Assembly: GCA_002455655.1 (NCBI GenBank)
Contig: DKLF01000143.1
Location: 1,698 to 21,481, forward strand
Reading direction: 5' to 3'
DNA: 19,784 nt
From: Oscillibacter sp. UBA6647
Lineage (GTDB): Bacteria; Bacillota; Clostridia; Oscillospirales; Oscillospiraceae
Shown here: positions 14,453 through 19,784 of the stretch, one piece after another
Numbering within the stretch: the first letter of the stretch is position 1
Layout of the letters: every line of letters starts with the position of its first letter
Program-made: the position numbers and the translations under genes
Notes under the pieces: generated by a model
What the model saw: the letters and a program-made list of their open reading frames with translations, nothing else
The model's database searches: none
Told to the model about the DNA's origin: nothing

Positions 14453-15133
14453 TCAGCCCTCCACCAGATAGCCCGCGCCCTTTTTCGTGCGGATCAGCGC
14501 TCCAAGGCCCGCCGCCTCCAGCTTTTTGCGCAGGCGGGCCACGTTCACCGTCAGGGTGTTTTCATCCACAAACGCGTCGGATTCCCACAGTCGGGCCATC
14601 AGACCCTCGCGGCTGACAATCCGGCCCCGGTTTTCCAAAAGCATCTGCAAAATTTTCAGCTCGTTGCGGGTCAGCTCCAGCTTTTCCGTCCCGGCGGTCA
14701 GCGTCCCGTCGGACACGTTCAAAACCGCCCCGCCGCAGGACAAAAGCTGGGCAGGCCCTCCGAAATCATAGGCCCGGCGCAGCAGCGCCTGCACCTTGGC
14801 GGTGAGGACGCTTAAATCAAACGGTTTTGCCAGAAAATCGTCTCCGCCCATGTTCATGGCCATAATCTGGTTCATGTCGTCCCCGGCGGAGGAGATGAAC
14901 AGAATCGGGACCTTGGACACCCGCCGGATCTCCGTGCACCAGTGATATCCGTTGAAAAACGGAAGCGACACATCCAAAAGCACCATCTGCGGTGCGGCGG
15001 CGGCAAATTCCGCCATGACATTCTGGAAATCACCAACCCGGATGACCCGGTGGCCCCAGCTTTCAAGATGCGCCTCCATGGCCCCGGAGATCACCGGGTC
15101 GTCCTCCACAATTAAAATACGGCATCCGTTCAA
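14453..15133 (-). CDS. BceR-type OmpR-family response regulator
   Basis: The 226-residue regulator has a receiver domain (about 4-117): acidic pair D11/D12, phospho-acceptor D54 ('MVLLDVSLP'), switch serine near S81/S82 and K103. The OmpR winged-helix domain (about 130-224) includes 'LELTRNELKILQMLLENRG' and 'VNVARLRKKLEAAGL'. The start is a TTG at 15133: AGGGAGG lies 8 nt upstream, and the protein begins directly at the first beta strand of the receiver. A further-upstream TTG at 15187 has no ribosome binding site. It is the first gene of the kinase operon, 2 nt before the kinase, and likely binds the repeats at 13357-13395. Confidence 0.93.
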   Translation of the reverse strand: MNGCRILIVEDDPVISGAMEAHLESWGHRVIRVGDFQNVMAEFAAAAPQMVLLDVSLPFFNGYHWCTEIRRVSKVPILFISSAGDDMNQIMAMNMGGDDFLAKPFDLSVLTAKVQALLRRAYDFGGPAQLLSCGGAVLNVSDGTLTAGTEKLELTRNELKILQMLLENRGRIVSREGLMARLWESDAFVDENTLTVNVARLRKKLEAAGLGALIRTKKGAGYLVEG

Positions 15134-15246
15134 ATTCCGTGCCTCCCTATGCGCCTGCTCGTTTCGCGGGTACTTTTGAAACGGCAAACGACTGTGTTTT
15201 ACGCGCCTGAAAGACGCGCTTGATCAAATACATGTTCTTCGAGGAT

Positions 15247-15275
15247 AGTATAATCTATTTCCAATTTTAGCGCAA
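15247..15275 (-). promoter_or_regulatory. Promoter of the response regulator/kinase operon
   Basis: On the minus strand TTGCGC (15270-15275), 17 bp, then TATACT (15247-15252). It gives a ~105-nt leader before the TTG start. It is divergent from the dap promoter, about 70 bp away. Confidence 0.6.
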
Positions 15276-15343
15276 CGCTTCACTTTTTGTCCGCCCGCCG
15301 CAGAATTTTGTGGATTTTTCCTCTCTGTGTCAGAAACTTGCTC

Positions 15344-15372
15344 TTGAATCCGGTCCGGAAAAGTGCTATGAT
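15344..15372 (+). promoter_or_regulatory. dap operon promoter
   Basis: TTGAAT (15344-15349), 17-bp spacer ending in the TGC extension, then TATGAT (15367-15372). Transcription should begin near 15379, just before the riboswitch. Confidence 0.75.
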
Positions 15373-15384
15373 AACCCTAATTAG

Positions 15385-15538
15385 GATAGAGGCGCGAATG
15401 AGACGGCGCTGCGGGAGCCGACAGGCAACGATCGCAGCGGAAGCGAGTTCGCCGAACTGAACCGGCAGGTATGCCGCTTTGGTGGGTCCGGGGAGAACAT
15501 CTCCGGGACTGTCCGCGGGAAACCGCGGGTGCGCTATC
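15385..15538 (+). promoter_or_regulatory. Lysine riboswitch (L-box) aptamer
   Basis: The leader of dapA carries the conserved L-box elements in order: GATAGAGGCGCGAA at the 5' side (15385-15398), TCGCCGAA in the middle, GGACTGTC near the 3' side, and a closing CTATC (15534-15538) that pairs with GATAG to form P1. Inside are a P2b stem (gctgcg/cgcagc), a GGTCCGGGGAGAA/CTCCGGGACTG arm, and P5 as ccgcgg-gaaa-ccgcgg. In known cases lysine binding stabilises P1 and turns off transcription. The genes downstream are lysine biosynthesis genes, which fits. Confidence 0.92.
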
Positions 15539-15588
15539 TGCTCACAGGGTACTTCCGCACGCTTTGTAAATCAGTGTGGGGGCGATTG

Positions 15589-15620
15589 TCGGTAGAGAGC
15601 GTTTTCTCTGCCGATTTTTT
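15589..15620 (+). terminator. Riboswitch-controlled intrinsic terminator
   Basis: A 10-bp stem with one G.U pair (tcggtagaga / tctctgccga, 15589-15614) is followed by TTTTTT. It lies between the lysine aptamer and the dapA ribosome binding site, as expected for the expression platform of an OFF switch. I could not fix the alternative antiterminator pairing by eye. Confidence 0.88.
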
Positions 15621-15654
15621 GTTGCTCAAACAATCAACGTATGGAGGAAACACT

Positions 15655-16542
15655 ATGAAATTCGATCATGTACAGGGTTCAATCGTGGCCACGGTCACGC
15701 CGTTTCACGACGACGGGAGCGTCAACTTTGAGGTTCTGACCCAGCTTTTGGAGCGGCAGATTGCCGCCGGGACGGACGCCATTCTGGTTCTCGGAACCAC
15801 CGGAGAATCCTCCACCATGACCCACGAGGAGGACGACGCAGTGGTAGCCCATGCGCTGAAAACCATCAACGGACGGGTGCCGGTGGTGGTGGGCAGCGGC
15901 TCCAACTGCACCGCCACCCAGGTGCAGAATGCAAAGCGCTATCAGGCCATGGGGGCCGACGGACTGCTTTTGATCACACCCTACTACAATAAGACCAATG
16001 CCGAGGGCATGTATCACCACTTTGCCGACGTGGCAGACGCGGTGGAGATTCCCTGCATTCTCTACAATGTCCCGGGGCGCACAGGCTGCTCCATCCCCGT
16101 GTCCGTGGTGGAACGGCTGGCGAAGCACCCCAACATCGCCGCCATCAAGGAAGCCTCCGGCGATATGAGCTATGCCATGAAAATCGCCCATTGCATCGGG
16201 CCGGACTTTGCGCTCTATTCCGGAAACGACGACATCACAATCCCCCTGCTTGCCATCGGCGGCAGCGGCGTGATCTCCGTGTATGCCAACGTGATGCCCA
16301 AGGAATGCCACGAAATTGTCACGGAATTTCTCCATGGCGACCGGGAAAAAGCGCTTGCGCAGCACCTGCGGTATTTGCAGGTGATGAACGATTTGTTTTT
16401 GGAGGTCAACCCCATCCCCGTGAAGACGGCCATGAACCTGATGGGCCTGAATGTGGGGCCCATGCGTCTGCCCCTCTATGAGATGAGCGGGAATGCAAAG
16501 CAGAAGCTGGAGGCCACCATGCGGGAGGCGGGTCTGCTGTGA
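15655..16542 (+). CDS. dapA: 4-hydroxy-tetrahydrodipicolinate synthase
   Basis: DapA condenses pyruvate with aspartate semialdehyde, the first committed step to diaminopimelate and lysine. The 295-residue TIM barrel has 'LVLGTTGESSTMTHEE' (44-59; T48/T49 of the proton relay), 'TPYYNKTN' (108-115), Y137 and R142 ('LYNVPGRTG'), and Schiff-base lysine K165 ('IAAIKEASGD'). The ATG at 15655 follows GGAGGAAAC; an open frame continues upstream but overlaps the riboswitch and terminator. It is the first gene of dapA-dapB-dapH and overlaps dapB by 4 nt. Lysine control is expected through the upstream riboswitch. Confidence 0.97.
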   Translation: MKFDHVQGSIVATVTPFHDDGSVNFEVLTQLLERQIAAGTDAILVLGTTGESSTMTHEEDDAVVAHALKTINGRVPVVVGSGSNCTATQVQNAKRYQAMGADGLLLITPYYNKTNAEGMYHHFADVADAVEIPCILYNVPGRTGCSIPVSVVERLAKHPNIAAIKEASGDMSYAMKIAHCIGPDFALYSGNDDITIPLLAIGGSGVISVYANVMPKECHEIVTEFLHGDREKALAQHLRYLQVMNDLFLEVNPIPVKTAMNLMGLNVGPMRLPLYEMSGNAKQKLEATMREAGLL

Positions 16543-17255
16543 AGCTCATACTGATCGGACACGGAAAAATGGGGAAGCTGCTGGAGCAGCGGGCTGCGGA
16601 GCTGGGCCACGAGGTAGTCGCCGCCTTAGACCGGGAAAGCCTTGCACAGCTCTCCTCGCTTCCAGCGGCGGATATGGCCATCGACTTCTCCCGGCCGGAG
16701 ACGCTGGGCGCGATTGGAGCCTACGTCCGCCGTACCGGCACGCCCCTGCTCTCCGGCACCACGGGCTATACATCGGAGGAAATGGAGGAGCTTCGCGCTC
16801 TTGGGACCGCCGCCCCGGTGCTCCACGCCGCCAACTTCTCTCTCGGCATCGCGGTGTTCCGCAGGGCGCTGGCGCAGGTTTCCGACACACTGAAGCCCGC
16901 ATTTGACATTGAAATTGAGGAAATTCACCACAATCAAAAGGCCGACGCGCCCAGCGGCACGGCAAAGCTGCTTCTCTCCGCCATCGACCCGGCCGGGGAA
17001 TACACCCCCGTCTATGGGCGGGAGGGAAACACCGGTGCGCGAACCCCAAAGGAAATCGGGGTTCACGCGCTGCGGGGCGGCACCGTGGCGGGGACCCACA
17101 CGGTTTCCTTCTTCGGTCCGGACGAGGAGCTGTCCATTACCCACCGGGCCGCCAGCCGCCTGATTTTTGTGAACGGCGCGCTTCACGCGGCCGGTCTGCT
17201 GACGGGAAGGCCCAAGGGGTTTTACGCGCTTGAGGACCTGCTGTTCGGGCAATAA
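16539..17255 (+). CDS. dapB: 4-hydroxy-tetrahydrodipicolinate reductase
   Basis: DapB reduces the DapA product to tetrahydrodipicolinate with NAD(P)H. The 238-residue protein has an N-terminal Rossmann fold ('LILIGHGKMGK', 3-13; most homologues read GRMG) and 'SGTTGYTSEE' (72-81). The catalytic region is 'EEIHHNQKADAPSGTAK' (127-143), with H130/H131 and K134 matching the catalytic His/Lys. It is shorter than the 273-residue E. coli enzyme, as common in Clostridia. The start is a GTG at 16539 overlapping the dapA stop in a GTGA arrangement, indicating translational coupling. Confidence 0.95.
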   Translation: MKLILIGHGKMGKLLEQRAAELGHEVVAALDRESLAQLSSLPAADMAIDFSRPETLGAIGAYVRRTGTPLLSGTTGYTSEEMEELRALGTAAPVLHAANFSLGIAVFRRALAQVSDTLKPAFDIEIEEIHHNQKADAPSGTAKLLLSAIDPAGEYTPVYGREGNTGARTPKEIGVHALRGGTVAGTHTVSFFGPDEELSITHRAASRLIFVNGALHAAGLLTGRPKGFYALEDLLFGQ

Positions 17256-17325
17256 AAAATTTCAACCTGACAGTGCGGATTCCGCGCAGGATACGCGGGA
17301 AGCCGATAGAAAGGAATTAAAACCA

Positions 17326-18021
17326 ATGAACGCCCAGGAAATTATTGACTACATTGCAAATTCCGAGAAGAAGACCCCTGTGAAGGTCTACGTGAATATG
17401 TCAGGTCCGGTGGACTTTGGCTCCGCCAAAGTCTTCGGGTCCAATGGGAGCTACACCGTGTTTGGCGACTGGGGGGAGCTGGGCCCCATTTTGGAGCAAA
17501 ACCGCGCCAAGATTATTGATCTGATGGTGGAAAACGACCGGAGGAATTCCGGCGTGCCTTTGCTTGACACAAGGAACGTTCCGGCCCGCATCGAGCCCGG
17601 CTCCATTATCCGCGAAAAGGTGGAGATCGGCGAGGGTGCGGTGATTATGATGGGGGCTATCCTCAACATCGGCGCCATTGTCGGCCCCGGCACCATGATT
17701 GACATGGGCGCGGTGCTGGGCGGACGGGCCACAGTGGGCGCGCACTGCCACATTGGAGCCGGCGCGGTGCTGGCCGGGGTGGTGGAGCCTGCCTCCGCAA
17801 CGCCCGTGATTGTGGAGGACAACGTGCTGGTGGGCGCCAACGCTGTGGTGATTGAGGGCGTCCGCATAGGGAAAAACGCCGTGGTGGCCGCAGGTGCGGT
17901 GGTGGTGGAGGATGTGCCTGAAAACGCCGTGGTGGCAGGCTGTCCCGCCCGAGTTGTCAAAATGAAGGACGAGAAGACTGTGGGGAAGACCGCTCTGGTG
18001 GATGCGCTGAGAAGGCTGTGA
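17326..18021 (+). CDS. dapH: Tetrahydrodipicolinate N-acetyltransferase (DapH)
   Basis: DapH acetylates tetrahydrodipicolinate using acetyl-CoA, committing the pathway to the acetylase branch. The 231-residue protein has the DapH N-terminal domain (about 1-85, 'STPVKVYV'-like region as 'KKTPVKVYVNMSG', then 'VENDRRNSGVPLLD'), followed by a left-handed beta helix of hexapeptide repeats (about 90-210) with 'GAVIMMGAILNIGAIVGPGT' and 'VAGCPARVVK'. It resembles B. subtilis DapH rather than succinylase-type DapD. The ATG at 17326 follows AAAGGAA. The 70-nt gap after dapB holds only a small hairpin (17282-17298), so it should be part of the same operon. Some pipelines label this gene dapD. Confidence 0.95.
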   Translation: MNAQEIIDYIANSEKKTPVKVYVNMSGPVDFGSAKVFGSNGSYTVFGDWGELGPILEQNRAKIIDLMVENDRRNSGVPLLDTRNVPARIEPGSIIREKVEIGEGAVIMMGAILNIGAIVGPGTMIDMGAVLGGRATVGAHCHIGAGAVLAGVVEPASATPVIVEDNVLVGANAVVIEGVRIGKNAVVAAGAVVVEDVPENAVVAGCPARVVKMKDEKTVGKTALVDALRRL

Positions 18022-18065
18022 GCAGGGAAGACGGTTTAGACCCGGACAAATTGATCATATTGGTG

Positions 18066-18100
18066 AAATCCCGCATAAAAAACGTTTTTATGCGGGATTT
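18066..18100 (+). terminator. dap operon terminator
   Basis: A perfect 16-bp stem (aaatcccgcataaaaa with its complement, 18085-18100) closes a 3-nt loop. The A-rich 5' arm and U-rich 3' arm allow termination on either strand. It lies about 45 bp after the dapH stop. Confidence 0.88.
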
Positions 18101-18103
18101 TGT

Positions 18104-18140
18104 ATTCCCTTTTGGAAGGGAATATGATATATTATAGAGC
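18104..18140 (+). promoter_or_regulatory. putP upstream region: inverted repeat and possible promoter
   Basis: ATTCCCTT-ttgg-AAGGGAAT (18104-18123, perfect 8-bp arms) is followed by an AT-rich stretch containing TATATT and TATAGA. TTGGAA inside the repeat could be a -35 only with a 15-bp spacer, so the promoter is uncertain. The repeat could be an operator overlapping the promoter. Confidence 0.35.
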
Positions 18141-18167
18141 ACTTGTGTGCAAAGGAGACTGGAAACT

Positions 18168-19700
18168 ATGCTGAATACAGCGAATATCTGCATTACTATT
18201 TCAATTCTCGTCTATCTGATTGCGATGGTGGCCATCGGCGCGGCCTGTTCTAAAAAGAACAAGACCACGGACGACTTCTATCTGGGCGGGCGAAAGCTTG
18301 GCCCGCTGGTCACGGCCATGAGTGCCGAGGCCTCCGATATGAGCAGTTGGCTTTTGATGGGCCTGCCGGGGGTGGCGTATCTCACGGGCGTGGCCGACGC
18401 GGGCTGGACTGCCGTGGGTCTTGCGCTGGGCACCTATCTCAACTGGCTGATTGTGGCCCGCCGCATCCGGCTGTATACCCATAAGCTGAACGCCATTACC
18501 ATTCCGGAGTTTTTCTCCAAGCGCTTTGGGGATGAAAAGCGGCTGCTCACGGGGATTTCCGCAGTGGTCATCCTGATTTTCTTTATTCCTTACACCGCCT
18601 CCGGCTTTGCTGCCTGCGGAAAGCTGTTCAACAGCCTGTTCGGCGTGAATTATCTGGGGGCGATGGTGATCTCCGGTATCGTGATCGTAGCGTACACGAC
18701 CATGGGCGGGTTCCTTGCCGCTTCTACCACCGACTTTATTCAGAGCATTGTCATGACCGTGGCCCTGCTGATTGTGCTGTTGTTCGGCGTGAACGCTGCG
18801 GGTGGACTGGACGTGGTGATGGACAACGCCCGGGCACTCCCCGGCTATCTGAGTATGGCCCTGAGCCACAGCCGGGCGGAAAACGCCGCCGTTCCGTACA
18901 GCCTGATTACCATTATCTCCACCTCCGCCTGGGGTCTTGGGTATTTTGGAATGCCCCACATTCTGCTGCGCTTTATGGCCATTGAGGACGAGCGGAAGCT
19001 GAGCCTCAGCCGCCGTGTCGCCACCGTGTGGGTGGTGATTTCCATGGCAGTGGCTATTTTTATCGGCATCGTGGGCTATGGCGTCACCGTGGCGGGCGGC
19101 ATCGGGTTTTTGGAAGGCTCTGCCTCCGAAACCATTATCGTGCGGCTGTCGGGCCTTTTGTCCACCTTTGGCATTCCCGCAGCGCTGCTTGCCGGTGTGG
19201 TGCTGGCGGGGATTCTGGCCAGCACCATGTCCACCGCCGACTCTCAGCTTCTGGCGGCGGCCTCCAGCGTGTCCCAGAACTTGCTGGACGAGTGTTTCCA
19301 TGTGAAAATGAGCGAAGGGAAAAAAGTGGCTGCCGCCCGGATGACGGTGCTGGGGATTGCCCTGATTTCCATGATTTTGGCGCGGGACCCCAACAGCTCC
19401 GTATTCGGCATTGTGTCCTTTGCGTGGGCGGGCTTCGGCGCGGCTTTTGGCCCTGTGGTCCTGTCTGCCCTGTTCTGGAAGCGGAGCACCTGGCAGGGGG
19501 CGCTGGCGGGTATGATCTCCGGTGGCACCATGGTTTTTGTGTGGAAGTATCTGGTGCGGCCTCTGGGCGGTGCATGGAACATCTACGAGCTGCTGCCCGC
19601 ATTCTTGACCGCCTGTGTCTTCATCGTCATCGTCAGCCTTGCAACCCCTGCCCCCGGCCACGAGATTACCGACGACTTTGACGCCGTGAAGGCCCTATGA
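18168..19700 (+). CDS. putP: Sodium/proline symporter (PutP, SSS family)
   Basis: The 510-residue integral membrane protein fits the 13-helix solute:sodium symporter family. It has the PutP signature 'SAEASDMSSWLLMGLPG' (52-68; D57 matches Asp55 of E. coli PutP in sodium binding), 'GYFGMPHILLRFMA' (258-271), and 'LASTMSTADSQLLAAASS' (350-367; S355/T356 match the second sodium-site pair). It should import proline with Na+; proline specificity is inferred from the PutP-like sequence. The ATG at 18168 follows AAAGGAG (11 nt spacing); a GTG at 18147 would add seven residues upstream of the binding site and is less likely. It is isolated from dapH by a strong terminator. Confidence 0.93.
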   Translation: MLNTANICITISILVYLIAMVAIGAACSKKNKTTDDFYLGGRKLGPLVTAMSAEASDMSSWLLMGLPGVAYLTGVADAGWTAVGLALGTYLNWLIVARRIRLYTHKLNAITIPEFFSKRFGDEKRLLTGISAVVILIFFIPYTASGFAACGKLFNSLFGVNYLGAMVISGIVIVAYTTMGGFLAASTTDFIQSIVMTVALLIVLLFGVNAAGGLDVVMDNARALPGYLSMALSHSRAENAAVPYSLITIISTSAWGLGYFGMPHILLRFMAIEDERKLSLSRRVATVWVVISMAVAIFIGIVGYGVTVAGGIGFLEGSASETIIVRLSGLLSTFGIPAALLAGVVLAGILASTMSTADSQLLAAASSVSQNLLDECFHVKMSEGKKVAAARMTVLGIALISMILARDPNSSVFGIVSFAWAGFGAAFGPVVLSALFWKRSTWQGALAGMISGGTMVFVWKYLVRPLGGAWNIYELLPAFLTACVFIVIVSLATPAPGHEITDDFDAVKAL

Positions 19701-19761
19701 CGACCTGCTGCCCCTGACGGACGACGGAGCATTTCCCCCAATTATTAAAAACATAAAACGG

Positions 19762-19784
19762 CCGCCGCCCGGAGCATTGCTCCG
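19762..19784 (+). terminator. Left half of a probable putP terminator, cut by the window end
   Basis: CGGAGC-att-GCTCCG (19770-19784) is a perfect 6-bp stem at the very end of the window, preceded by CCGCCGCC. If the sequence beyond continues GGCGGCGG and a T-run, this is a longer terminator hairpin; that part is not visible. Confidence 0.45.

Noticed and set aside
15184..15222. GCGCGTC/GGCGCGT hairpin in the response-regulator leader
   Set aside because: Only about 5 bp with a G.U pair; too weak to call a regulatory element.
18201..19661. Minus-strand open frame of 486 codons opposite putP
   Set aside because: It is rich in His, Gly and Gln with no domain, and lies opposite a clear transporter gene.
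1..19784. Mobile element, prophage, CRISPR array or defence island
   Set aside because: No transposase, integrase, phage structural gene, regularly spaced repeat or defence-type nuclease gene was found; all genes are core-type families.

Overview
This window looks like ordinary chromosomal DNA of a GC-rich Bacillota (Clostridia) bacterium, most likely from the Oscillospiraceae/Oscillospirales. That is an inference from the gene set: ribonuclease Y, a CarD-family regulator, a Bce-type peptide-resistance module, acetylase-branch lysine biosynthesis (DapH) and a lysine riboswitch, with strong GGAGG-type ribosome binding sites in GC-rich coding sequence and AT-rich promoters. No 16S rRNA or other species-level marker is present. 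I see no insertion sequence, prophage, CRISPR array, tRNA or rRNA gene.

Layout. Bases 1-8668 read leftward (minus strand). In order of transcription: an RlmI-like rRNA methyltransferase (7439-8668), asparaginyl-tRNA synthetase (5947-7341) with its own promoter and terminator, a YihY/BrkB membrane protein (4779-5663), an M29 aminopeptidase (3466-4698), a gamma-carbonic-anhydrase-like protein (2956-3438), an AI-2E/PerM-family membrane protein (1623-2870), a GNAT acetyltransferase (929-1471), and a CarD-family regulator (75-617). The last has a roughly 190-nt leader full of hairpins. A further gene probably begins at base 3 and leaves the window. Ribonuclease Y (8885-10432) reads rightward from a near-consensus promoter and ends in a strong terminator.

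Bases 10530-15133 are a complete Bce-type sensing and detoxification module on the minus strand: response regulator, intramembrane-sensing histidine kinase, then ABC ATPase and ten-helix permease with a large extracellular domain. Between the kinase and ATPase genes are two copies of a 12-bp element exactly 20 bp apart, one of them inside an inverted repeat. This is the likely operator for the response regulator.

Bases 15344-18100 are a lysine/diaminopimelate operon on the plus strand: promoter, lysine riboswitch, intrinsic terminator, dapA, dapB (overlapping dapA by 4 nt), dapH, and a 16-bp-stem terminator. The logic is standard: lysine binding should favour the terminator and switch off the first steps toward diaminopimelate and lysine. 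A PutP-type sodium/proline symporter (18168-19700) follows, and the window ends inside what looks like half of its terminator hairpin.

I did not find a clearly new biological system. The most useful leads are the multi-hairpin leader before the CarD gene, the duplicated operator of the Bce module, a 16-nt promoter word shared by the carD and rlmI-like genes, and the inverted repeats ahead of yihY.
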